A stretch of DNA of 64,000 bases from Trichuris trichiura. Its lineage: Eukaryota > Nematoda > Enoplea > Trichinellida > Trichuridae. The notes beneath the pieces were generated by a model. That model worked only from the letters and a program-made list of their open reading frames with translations, searched no databases and was not told where the DNA came from. The translations under genes were made by a program, and so were the position numbers. How positions within the stretch are numbered: the first letter of the stretch is position 1; every line of letters starts with the position of its first letter. Shown here piece after piece: positions 44,141-53,789 of the stretch. The stretch covers positions 57,501 to 121,500 of the forward strand of contig JBAJFE010000002.1 of NCBI GenBank assembly GCA_037903355.1. Reading direction: 5' to 3'.

Positions 44141-46228
44141 CTTGTTATCATTGCCCTGTCGTTTACCCTGATGTATCGGGCGAAAGTTTTTCTTACTATA
44201 TTACGCTGCGTAGCGAATTCCAGCTACACTACAAAAAAGCCATTGGCGAAGGATAGCCTGACCGAAAGGCGAATTGTCCGATTTCTGTGCTTCGCCATCT
44301 GCTGCTGTGCCAAAGCGCAATTCAAAATGAATCTTTTTGATTTTTTTTCGCATTAGCGTACCACCCTGGCGCAAATCGGAGGGCTCGGAAAACTACAACC
44401 TGCAGGGGGCGATGACAGCTTCTTCGCGGGGGCGGACAAGCGCACCTGGGGAGTAATGGCGGGGAAGATGCTCAGTAGACACTGATTATTCTCTCCTGTG
44501 CGTTGACGGTGGAAAGTGATAATAGCTCTGCGATCCTTCTTGTGTCTTGTTTCCTCAGTGCTGTAGTTCTCATCTATTCAGCTATCCTGTTATATCAGCT
44601 GTTAGGAAACTGCTTTGTCGCGACTACGGACCTCTCCTGAAATTCGACGAACTTCTTAAAAATAGAAAGGTAAGTGCCTTGTAAGATTCTAGTTGAAACA
44701 TGGCTTACGTTACCAGGAGATCAGCATTGCTTGAGCATTAAAATAGATTCAGTCGCAACCATAGGAGTATCTGTAAGGATAATAAGCTCTGATCTGCTAG
44801 TTTAGTGAGTACAGGGGATCCTTGACTGACGGCGCTCCTTCTGACTGTCCCAATGCGTCCCATCCTTCTTTAATACGTCGGCGGTAGCTTAACCCCCGAG
44901 CCCTCATCAACGCGAAAGGCACATCACATCACAGTTTTGTACAGGTTACCTTTTACATGTCTGAAACACTTGCCGTGGCTCTTCACTTAACGGGGACACC
45001 TTATAAGCACTACTTCTCAGTTTGATTTCTACATCTAGTGTAGATACCTAACGGGATTTCAAGAAGTCATATGCTCGCTACTACGGGTACTTAAACGACG
45101 AAGTGTGCCCATTTCATGACTATAGTGGACGTCTTTTTCTCGGCCGCTAACAGGCACGTCGGGCGCTATGTATTGTGCCTGAAGCTTATCGCCCGCGGGA
45201 CTTCGGCAACGCCTAGTACCGCTCCTTGTGATCATATTTCCCAGAGAAACTAAGCCACAGGCAGTGCTTTCTAAGAAACGCGCTCCGTAAACGCCAGCAG
45301 GTTTGCGCGACGACTCTCACGGTGTGTCAGGCTTCAGGACGGCCGACAGGGTTCGTCGGGGAAGTCTTAACCTAAGTTATAGCGCTCGACGACGTCACCC
45401 ATTTTGCTATGCTTGGGCTTTGAACTAGCATCAGCCTCCGGTTGTTCGTCAACTTTTTCGGGAAAGGATTAGTTTGCTTATGTTTAACCACGCCTATGTT
45501 TAAGTAGCGAATGATAAACCCACAAGTTCGATAGCGCTCACCAGCAAAAAGGAGAATACACGCCCAGTTTGCTTTACAGGTGGGAGCATCTTACGACCGT
45601 CTGCCTTCCTTCCATACGCATGGCCTTGCGGTTCGCAAAAACAGCAAGGAAAATAGGCTTAGTACGGGAGGTGTAGATCTGTTTGAAGCAGTACTCAGTC
45701 AAACATTTGTATCCCCCACTCTTCACTGGTTTGATATCTAAAAAGACAGCCAGTAGCGGAGAGTTCGTCGTTGAACTGCGGGCATTGTTTGCCATCAGAC
45801 CTTGGTGGGCGGAAGTATTTCTGAACTTGAAACCGTGCGAAATCTTGTCAGCCAGCCTACCTTCTCAAACATGACACGACAACACCAGGGATAGGGAGGA
45901 TGTCCGCAAACCTGGGCAGAACATTTTATCGCGTGCTTTCCGTTGTCCGCCGCGCGAGGACAAGAACGACCCTGTCGCAACCTCATGCTTCATAGACTTA
46001 TTTTGAGCCTATTTGTCCGTCGCTACCATCAGAAAAGAGCGGGGTGATCACATGAAAGCGATTTGCTCCCGCTTCCAGGACCGACGTAGAGGGACAGTGC
46101 CGTCCGGTATGGAATCCCCTGTGTTCTTACTGCGGGAGCTTAGATGACGCCTGGCTAATTGATTTCTTAATACCACTGTGCTACTGTCTGGCTCTGAACT
46201 TGTTAGTAACGGATGTAAATTTCTACAG
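44141..46228 (+). other. hAT copy 1, region 5' of the transposase: no gene seen
   Basis: About 2.1 kb of mixed-composition DNA inside the transposon. The longest frames are about 60-75 codons, with no domain and no match to anything I recognise. It may contain the transposase promoter or captured sequence. Confidence 0.5.
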
Positions 46229-48007
46229 ATGGCAGAAGCAAAAAAGAAATGTAGGCAATACAACGTCGAGTATCTAAGATACGGTTTTATACCGTCACCC
46301 TCGAATTCGCAGCAACCATTTTGCTTGATCTGGGAAAAGGCTTTTGCGAATGAACTGATGAAGCCCTCAAAATTAGTAAAACACCTGAAAACGATGCACG
46401 GTGACAAGGCCAATAAAAACCTTTCTTACTTTCAATCTCTTCAAGATAACTTCCAAAAGCGACCTAAATTGCCAGGGATTTTTTCATCCGCATCAAGATG
46501 AAACACCGACGGATTGCGCGCGTCCTATAACATCTCCCTCTTAATCGCAAAATCTGGAAAGCCGCATGCCATCGGAGAAGAACTGATACTGCCGGCTGTT
46601 TCGGAAGTGCTGCGTACTGTGTTGCGCATTCCTGCAACTGAAATAATTAAAAAGATTCCCTTAAGCAACAATACGGTGCAGCGACGTATTGATGAAATGA
46701 GCGCTGATGTGGAGAATACGCTCTGCAACCTCTTGAGAACAGAGGAATTTTCTTTACAGGTGGATGAGTCGACGTTGCCACATAACGAAGCGCTGCTGCT
46801 GGCCTATGTTAGATTCATCAAGGAAGGCAAGTTAGTTCAGGAGTTACTCTTCGCAAGAGAACTGCTGACTGACACTAGAGGAGAATCAATATTTCGTACT
46901 GTAGAAAACTTTTTTAAAGAGAAGGAGATACCACTAACGAACGCAATCGCTGTCGCGACGGATGGAGCCCCGTCAATGCTTGGACGCCATCGCGGGTTCC
47001 TTTCGTATCTAAAAGAAAAGGTACCGGATTTGCTGGCTGTGCACTGCGTAATTCACTGGCAACATCTGGTGGCGAAGCGGCTCAGTGACAGACTGCACCG
47101 TTCGCTGCAGTACGTGATCACTGCGGTTAATAAAATTAAAAGCAGTGCCTTGAGAGAGAGATTGTTCAGCCAACTGTGCGAAGAAAATGACGAAGATTTT
47201 AACCGGCTCCTGCTTCACACAGAAGTACGCTGGCTTTCAAGGGGCGCCTGCTTGAGCCGCTTCTATGCCCTTTTTGACACCGTCGTACAGTTTCTCAAAA
47301 CTGAAGATACGGAATTACGCGACAACGTGGAGAAATCGAGAGCTGAAATAGCTTACTTGGCGGACCTCTACTTAAAGTTTAACGAGACGAATTTGCAGTT
47401 GCAAGGAGACCAACTGAATCTTATCAAGACGAAGACGGTTGTAAAGGCTTTCATCGACAAGCTTTCCATTTTCCGCCAAAACCTGGGGCGCGGAGAGTAC
47501 CGCCAGTTCCCTAACCTTGACGACCTCAAGAAGAATGGCGGCCTCCCTGACGATGTCATCCGCTCCTTCTGTGACCATCTCAGCATGCTCCATGAGGACA
47601 TGTGCGAAAGGTACAGAGATATTTTGTCCATGACGATACCGGACTGGGTTTTGGACCCGTTTACATGCCTCGCCGAGGTTGAAGTGGCTTACCAGGAAGA
47701 GCTCATTGAGATGCAAGCCAACGAGGAGCTGAAGCCCAAGATGAAGGGCGGCTATACCAGTTTCTGGCTGCAGCAGGAAATCAGACAGCTGTATCCCAGG
47801 CTATGGAACGTCGCTAAGAAGTTCCTCATCCCTTTCCCGTCGTCCTATTTGGTTGAACGCGGATTTAGTGCGGTAACGGACCTTCTCGGAAAAAAAAGAA
47901 ACCGCTTACAGATAGTCAGGCGAGGCGACTTGAGATTACTTCTGACGACTATCGACCCGGACGTGGATAAATTATTAGCATTGCACCAGACCCAACCGTC
48001 GCACTAA
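46229..48007 (+). pseudogene. hAT transposase (BED finger, ZBED5/SCAND3-like), copy 1, one internal stop
   Basis: The start at ATG 46229 matches the start of the second copy (58899). The N-terminus has a BED-type finger in which the second Cys is Trp (CLIW, where copy 2 has CLIC), with H...H in KPSKLVKHLKTMHG. In-frame TGA 46499-46501 splits it into about 90 and about 502 codons; all else is open. The core has VDESTLPHNE (first Asp), ATDGAPSM (second Asp), the CVIH motif and RWLSRG. The C-terminal dimerisation region reads SSYLVERGFSAVTDLL. Length without the stop, about 592 codons, is normal for this group. It would cut and paste hAT ends; the stop and the missing finger Cys argue against current activity. 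Confidence 0.92.
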
Positions 48008-48708
48008 GTGAGGTAAGATCAAGCGGCTGTCGTCTTGCTCCGAGGAAATATTGAATTTAGATTCATTGTTGCGCAGCACTGAGAACAACATCGGAGCCTC
48101 ACTTACAATTTGCGCTACCATTGCTAACAGCCCGAAAAATTAAGGAAGAGGAAACCCAATGCCACGCTTGTACTCTGAATGCTCTCTGATCTGCAGTTAG
48201 CCGGCTTAAGTCCAGTAATACGAAAAGAACGCCTTCAGTGCCAAATAAAGAATTTATGGCGTTAACGGCTTCGAATATCGCTAGGAGCATTCGCCGTATA
48301 TGGCAGCTGGCTGGCTTCCTTACTAGCCATTTTGCTCTAGTGTAGAAAAGAAACTCAGCGTGGACTTCGCATCGCCAGGTTTTCCAGCTGCACACTCAAC
48401 TTTCACAGCGCAAACCATGGGGTCCTACTTGCAGCTGACAAGATCCGCAGGTTAATAAGGTTTTTAAAGATGGCCCGGCTTAACTGTTTTTTCTTTGGCA
48501 AATACGGTAGGCAGCGAAATCAAATCTACATTCTGCCGGCTCTTTCAAGTGCTGAACTACTTGTACAAATTGACAACAACGTAACCACAGTAGGCGCACC
48601 TGAGGATAACAGAAGCAGGAGAATTACGTTGGGGAGAATGACGGGGGGCCCCGGCAAGTTGAAGGTCGCGAAAGGGGGCCCTGGCTCAAAAAAGGTTGGG
48701 AAACACTG
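48008..48708 (+). other. hAT copy 1, 3' untranslated and terminal region
   Basis: No gene is supported. The last 75 bp carry GGGGGGCCCC and GGGGGCCCTGG runs that mirror the left end, then the terminal inverted repeat ending at 48708. Confidence 0.7.
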
Positions 48709-49735
48709 ATCTACATTTTCAGTAAACGAAGTAATCTATCGGGAATAAACGACACATTTTAAAGAAAATAAATGTTTAAAATAGGTTATTTGCTTGTCCA
48801 CAAGTATAGAGGCATGGGCTCATCTCCTGAAGATCTGACGGTCTGTTCATCCTTCCGGACTGCGGTTTGCTGCGTCCGCGCCACCACTGGTGTTGGAGCG
48901 CAGAAAAAATACAATTTTACATAATTCACAAATTACAATCAATTAAGTTTTGCAGATGCAGATTTTTGATGTAAACGAATTTTCTACATACCTTTTGAGT
49001 GGCTCCCGCATGTGTGGAGCCGCTGGCACAGTTCCTAAGCGTCCTAACAGCCTTTCGAAACTACAGACAGCGCGGAGGTGGGTTTTGGAAAATTCCACAT
49101 TTTCTGTAAACGAAGCAATGTATTGCCGACAAACGATAAATTTTTTAAAAAAGTTAACGTTTAACATAGATTCTCTGCCTGTCCAACAAGCATGGAGGCA
49201 CGGGCTCACCTCCTGCCCATCTGACGGTCCGCTCAGCCTTCTGGACTGCGTTTTTTGTGTCCGCGCCACCACTCCTGGTGTTGCAAGACAGAAAATTACG
49301 AAATTTTACAGAGTTTAGAAATTACACGCTGTAAAGTTAAGAATTTTGATGTGAACGAACTTTCTACATACATTTTCCGTGGTTCCCATATGTTTAGAGC
49401 CGCCGGCGCACCTCCTAAGCGTGCGAACGGCCGTTCAAAACTACGGATAGTGCGGAAGTGGCCCTGCGCCTCCTTTCTTGGTCTCACCCTGGAAACATCG
49501 ATCTTTTCAGCAAACGAAGCAATGTATTGCCGCAAACGAGAAATGTTAAGGAAAATCGATGTTTAACACTGGTTCGCTGTTTGCCCGACAAGTAAGGAGG
49601 CACGCGCTCATCTCCTGCCAGTCCGACGACCTGTTCGGCCTTTTGAACTGCGGAGCTGCCTGCCCGTGGTTCCACTACCAGTGTTGGACTGCTGAAAAAA
49701 ATAAATTTGCGCAACGCTAAGAAGTTACACCGGAA
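48709..49735 (+). repeat. Satellite of about 400 bp, first long block
   Basis: Monomers contain, in order: TTCAGTAAACGAAG, TTGCCGATAAACGA, GTTTAACATAGGTTCTCTGC, TGTCCAACAAG, GGAGGCACAGGCTCACC, TGGTGTTGG, ACAAATTACA, TTTTGATGTAAACGAA and CTCCTAAGCGTC. Repeat points lie near 48775, 49163 and 49560, giving periods of 388 and 397 bp. Copies differ by 10-20%. No coding function is supported. Confidence 0.9.
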
Positions 49736-50470
49736 AGCCCGAAGAACTTTTTAAAAACATATGCCATATCTTTTCACGTGCCCCTCCGCGTACTGAGTCG
49801 CTAGTTTGCGTCCTGTGCGCCGGAAATCCCGGACGGCTGCCTGGGATGCGCTGTGGTAGCTATGCTGTTCCAGTCCTCCTCTCTGACCCTAGAAGACCGA
49901 ACCATTGCAGAAAACAACAGAATTCTAGGAGGAAGGGCTATTACTTTTTATCTACCGTCTGATCTACGCTTGCCATAGACAGTTGAACATACAAGACCTG
50001 TGCCAGTGCCAACACCTGCGCCTTCAATTATCCCAATCCGTGGAGTAGGGTTGCAGTAGAACTCTGCCAATCATGCCGTAGTTTAGAGGGGACAGACAGC
50101 CCTTAAATGGGCGCAGTCTCGCCAGCGACGATGTATAACTACTGTAGCAAAGGGGAGTGCAGCCAGCCAATATTTAGAGAAATAGGCAACTTGGCAAATC
50201 TTTCATTCTCGAAACGAATGTTGCATAAATGCCGACCTATTTTTCCGCATGTTTTCTTAACTTCTGCAAACTGTTTTCCGTCCCAGCAACGCAGGAAGCC
50301 GTGGCTTCAACTGCCACCAATCTAGCAGACATATTACATTTTTCTTCAAACCAATTTACCCAGCCCTGCACTAGCGGCACGGGGTTACGCTGCTCTCAGG
50401 AGCCCAGCACCCACGGCACACTCAAGAAATAAGGGAAGAAGCGGAAACGAGGGAAGTGATTCAAGATAAA
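49736..50470. other. Unclassified insertion or diverged sequence between satellite blocks
   Basis: The satellite pattern stops shortly after GTTACACCGGAAAG and resumes near 50480. About 0.73 kb between shows no frame above 75 codons, no clear terminal repeats and no similarity to other parts of the window that I can see. Confidence 0.4.
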
Positions 50471-51351
50471 ACCAAAAGAATTTAATCAAAACCATGGCCT
50501 ATACAAGCAGCGATTTCCGACAAATGAAGCCCTCCCGCCGGTTGAGCTCCTACAGAGTCCAGAGCCTGTTCAGCCTTCTGGACTGCGGTGTTGAGTGCCC
50601 GCGGTTCCACTCCCGGTGCTGTACCACAGAATACCATACAATCTAAAGCAATTAACAAGTTCCATACAGAAAACTTAAAAATTCGGACGTCAACGAATTT
50701 TCTACACACATTTTCAATGCCTCCGGCATGTGTGGAGCCCCCAACTCACCGCCTACGCGCAAGACCGCTCCTTCGAGACTATGGACAGTCCAGAGGTAGT
50801 CCCACGGCTCCCCTTCTGGTCTCTGATCGTAGTAAACGAAGCAAAGCAATGCGGATAAACGAAAAAACCTAAAGAAAATAAACGTTTAACATAGGTTCTC
50901 TGCTTGTCCAGCAAGTATGGGAGCACAGGCTCGCTTCGTGCTGGTCTGACAGTCCGTTAGGCCTTCTGGACTGCGGTTTGGTGTGCTCATCCATCTACAC
51001 CGGGTGCTGGACCGCAGACAACCATACAATTCTACATGATTTACAAATTACATGCAGTGAAGTTAAGATTTATGATGTAAACGTACTTTCTACATACATT
51101 TTCTACGGCTCAGGTAGGTGTGGAGCTACCGGCTCATCTCCTAAGCGTTCGTACGGCGCTCCAGGACTATCGACAGTGCGGAGGTAACCGAGCGGCTCTT
51201 CTCGTGATCTCCGGTTCCGGAGAAATGGGCATTTTTAGTAAATGAAGCAATTTATTGCCGATAAACGAGAAATTGTAAAGAAAATAAACGTTTAACATAG
51301 GTTCTCTGCTGTTTTGTAAATGTAACTTCTTGGTACGGGACCGTATAGTTT

Positions 51352-51612
51352 CATGTTGAGTTTCTTTTACGGAAATTTTGTCCCGTTGATAATACTTTTA
51401 TTATTCCGTAGCTTTCGGGTCAAACGAGACCCGTCTTCAGCGGTGTTAATATAAAGCAATGACTTAACGAACCGACTTAACACCGTGACTTTTCGTTAAG
51501 TCATTGCTTTAATATTAACACCGCTGAAGACGGGTCTCGTTTGACCCGAAAGCTACGGAATAATAAAAATATTATCAACGGGACAAAATTTCCGTAAAAG
51601 AAACTCAACATG
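51352..51612. repeat. Near-perfect hairpin of about 260 bp inserted in the satellite
   Basis: Arms 51352-51469 and 51494-51612 are inverted copies with a 24-bp centre and only a few differences; each outer end is CATGTTGAGTTTCTTTTACGG. On the left another 35 bp of foreign sequence precede the arm. The satellite motif AGGTTCTCTGCT stands on both sides (51298-51310 and 51613-51624), which looks like a target duplication of about 12 bp. No coding capacity. It is probably a small fold-back element. Confidence 0.85.
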
Positions 51613-52425
51613 AGGTTCTCTGCTAGTCCAACAGCTATGGAGGCAGGGGGTTACCACCTCCCGGTCTGTTAGTCTGTTCCACCTTCTGTACAGCGGGTTG
51701 GTCTAGCCGCGCCACCACTCCTGGTGTTGGAGCGGAGCTTACCGTGAAATTTTACGTAATTGACAAATTACACGCAGTGTTGTTCAAAATTTTGATATAA
51801 GCGAACTTTTTACATACATCTTCCATGGTTCAGGTACGTGCGAAGCCGCCGGCTCACCTCTTAAGCGTCCAAACAACTCTTCTGGACTGTCGACAGTGCG
51901 AAGGTGGCCGCGGGGCTCCTTTTCTTGTCTCTGAAACTGGAAAAATCTACTTCTTCAGTAGATGAACCAATGCATTGCTGATAAACGATAAATTTCAAAG
52001 ACAATAAATGGTTAACATTGTTTATCTGCTTGTCCAACAAGTATGGAGGCACACGCTATCCTCATGCTAGTCCGACGACGTATTCGGCCTTCTAGAGAAC
52101 GGTTTTCTGTGCCCGCGTTTCCACTCCTGGTGTTGGACCGCAAAAAACCCTAAAGTTTTACATAATTAACAAAATACTCAAAAATGTTAAGAATTTTGAT
52201 CTGAACAAACTTTCTAGTTACATTTCCCGTAGCTACGTTTTGTGTGGAGCCGCATGCTCACTTCCTGAGAGTCCGAACGGCTTTTCGGGAGTATCGACAG
52301 CGAGGAGCTGGCCGCGCAACTCCTTTCCTGGTCTCCGATCCTACAAAAATCTACATATTCAGTAAACGAAGCAATGTATTGCCGATAAACGATAAATTGT
52401 AAGGAAAATAAATGTTTAACATAGG

Positions 52426-52590
52426 TGTTGCTTCCAGTGAAGCGCAACAATCGCAACGGTATTCGCTGGGACGGCTGTCCCAACGATCACAACAGCTGTC
52501 TCAAGACACACACGCACATTTTTACTCTCTCATTTTCTACAGTACGGTTTTTAGTATAGGCAGGTATTGTGTCACGATAATGCAAGCTGT
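52426..52590. other. Short foreign insert in a satellite monomer
   Basis: After GTTTAACATAGGT the expected TCTCTGCTTGTCC is postponed by about 165 bp of unrelated sequence (TGTTGCTTCCAGTGAAGCGC...), and the monomer then resumes at ACAATAGGTTATCTGCTTG. I see no terminal repeats clear enough to name it. Confidence 0.5.
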
Positions 52591-52726
52591 AACAATAGGT
52601 TATCTGCTTGTCCAGCAAGTATGGAGGCACAGGCTAACCTCCTGCCAGTCCGACGCTCTGTTCGGAATTCTGGAGTGCGGCTTCCTGTGCCCGCGCGTCC
52701 ACTCCTGGTGTTGGACCGCACAAAAC

Positions 52727-52879
52727 TGTAGCGGACGCGACCGCCATTGTTACTTAAGCATCAGAAAACGATATCGTAAACATATACCTATCTATCTAAT
52801 AGAGAGTACTGTGGTTCATTCCATTCTGACTGCCGTGTGAAAGTAAACTGTGTAGTAAAGCTCTTCCGGTCCCACTACA
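52727..52879 (+). repeat. 5' LTR of the gypsy element
   Basis: 153 bp, from TGTAGCGGACGCGACC to GGTCCCACTACA, so it has the usual TG...CA ends. It is unusually short for an LTR. TATC and TATA-type AT-rich sequence lies at about 52772-52803. Confidence 0.95.
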
Positions 52880-52880
52880 T

Positions 52881-52894
52881 TGGTGACCCGTTCG
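52881..52894 (+). promoter_or_regulatory. Primer binding site of the gypsy element
   Basis: TGGTGACCCGTTCG follows the 5' LTR after one base. TGGTGACCC would pair with a tRNA ending GGGTCACCA. CsRn1-type elements are reported to use tRNA-Trp, which I infer here but have not checked against this genome. Confidence 0.7.
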
Positions 52895-52898
52895 AAAA

Positions 52899-53789
52899 AT
52901 GGCTAAGAAAGGCAACTGTTCAGAGCCGTCCACCGTGCCAGCGGCCAGGCCAGGGACACCCCAGCCCTCAGTGCCCACACCTTTGGCCGTTCCCACTTTC
53001 CTACCCACGGATCCCGAGCTCTGGTTTGCTAGGCTGGATCTGTTCTTTCGACATCGACACGTCCATGATGAAGAAACCATGTTCGAGCTCGCGCTTAGTG
53101 CGATGCCTGAAGAAACTCTCGGGACACTACGCGACTTCATACTGACGGCTGACCAACAAACCGCACCTTTCACAGCCCTCAAAGCAGTGTGCTTGGATAG
53201 GCTCATGGATGACAGGGCCCACCAGATCCGCCAAGCTATAACTGATGAAGAGCTCGCAGGCCGGCTACCGTCCGTTTTCCTCCGACGGTTACAGCAGTTG
53301 ATGCCAGCCGGGCCGAGCCAAGGCAATGAATCAGTTATCCGACAACTTTTCCTGAGTCGGCTGCCGCACCAAGTACAAACAGCATTGCTCCCCTTTGAAG
53401 AGAAACCTTTAGCGGAGCTTGCTCGCCTTGCTGATCGCTTATTAGCTCTACGCGAGTCGCAGTTGTCAGCCTCACCGGTTTATGCGACCACCCAGGGCGT
53501 AGAAGCACGGTTGGATGACCTGGAAAAGAAGGTGCGCCAGCTCATCTTACATTCCGAAGGTGCACCCCGCCGCCGCAGCAGTCCCGCTCCGACAGAGCGC
53601 TGTCAGCAGCCTAGGCACTCCCCTTCGCCCAGGCGGTCCCGAAGGCAAGTCAGGCGCACCTATTCGCCTAGAGGCAACAGTGACACGGAGCAAGGAGCAG
53701 TGTGCTACTACCATCGCCGTTTTGGTCAGAGGGCACGCAAATGCGCCCCACCATGCAACTGGTTAAACGACAGCGGCGCACGATGTTGA
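52899..53789 (+). CDS. gag: Gag of the gypsy element
   Basis: A 296-residue structural protein that forms the particle which packages the element RNA. A proline-rich N-terminus (residues 8-35) leads into a capsid-like region ([21 protein letters not shown] onward), with helices to about residue 185. A short coiled region ([15 protein letters not shown], about 205-220) and an Arg/Ser-rich basic stretch follow. Near the C-terminus is [18 protein letters not shown], a C-x2-H-x9-C-x3-C knuckle. This is not the usual CCHC order but the CHCC form described for CsRn1-type Gag. The ATG is 20 bp after the 5' LTR. The gene overlaps pol by about 88 bp in another frame. Confidence 0.93.
   Translation: MAKKGNCSEPSTVPAARPGTPQPSVPTPLAVPTFLPTDPELWFARLDLFFRHRHVHDEETMFELALSAMPEETLGTLRDFILTADQQTAPFTALKAVCLDRLMDDRAHQIRQAITDEELAGRLPSVFLRRLQQLMPAGPSQGNESVIRQLFLSRLPHQVQTALLPFEEKPLAELARLADRLLALRESQLSASPVYATTQGVEARLDDLEKKVRQLILHSEGAPRRRSSPAPTERCQQPRHSPSPRRSRRQVRRTYSPRGNSDTEQGAVCYYHRRFGQRARKCAPPCNWLNDSGARC

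Larger units (their letters stand above)
43650..48708 (+). mobile_element. hAT DNA transposon, copy 1
   Basis: A 5059-bp element with ends CAGTGATTCCCAAC and, on the reverse strand at the right, CAGTGTTTCCCAAC. It is flanked by a perfect 8-bp duplication ATCTACAT (43642-43649 and 48709-48716). Both subterminal regions are rich in GGGGCCC and GGGGGTCCC runs (43660-43790; 48635-48690). It carries one transposase. The terminal sequence is of the CAGTG-TTCCCAA class typical of hAT elements. A smaller element is nested near 43856-44140. Confidence 0.95.
50471..52726 (+). repeat. Satellite of about 400 bp, second block (with two small insertions)
   Basis: Monomers recur at GTTTAACATAGG-type points near 50480, 50887, 51290, 52010 and 52412 (periods about 402-407 where uninterrupted). 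Insertions at about 51317-51609 and about 52426-52590 lengthen two monomers. The block is then cut by the gypsy element at 52727 and continues at 56911. Confidence 0.88.
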
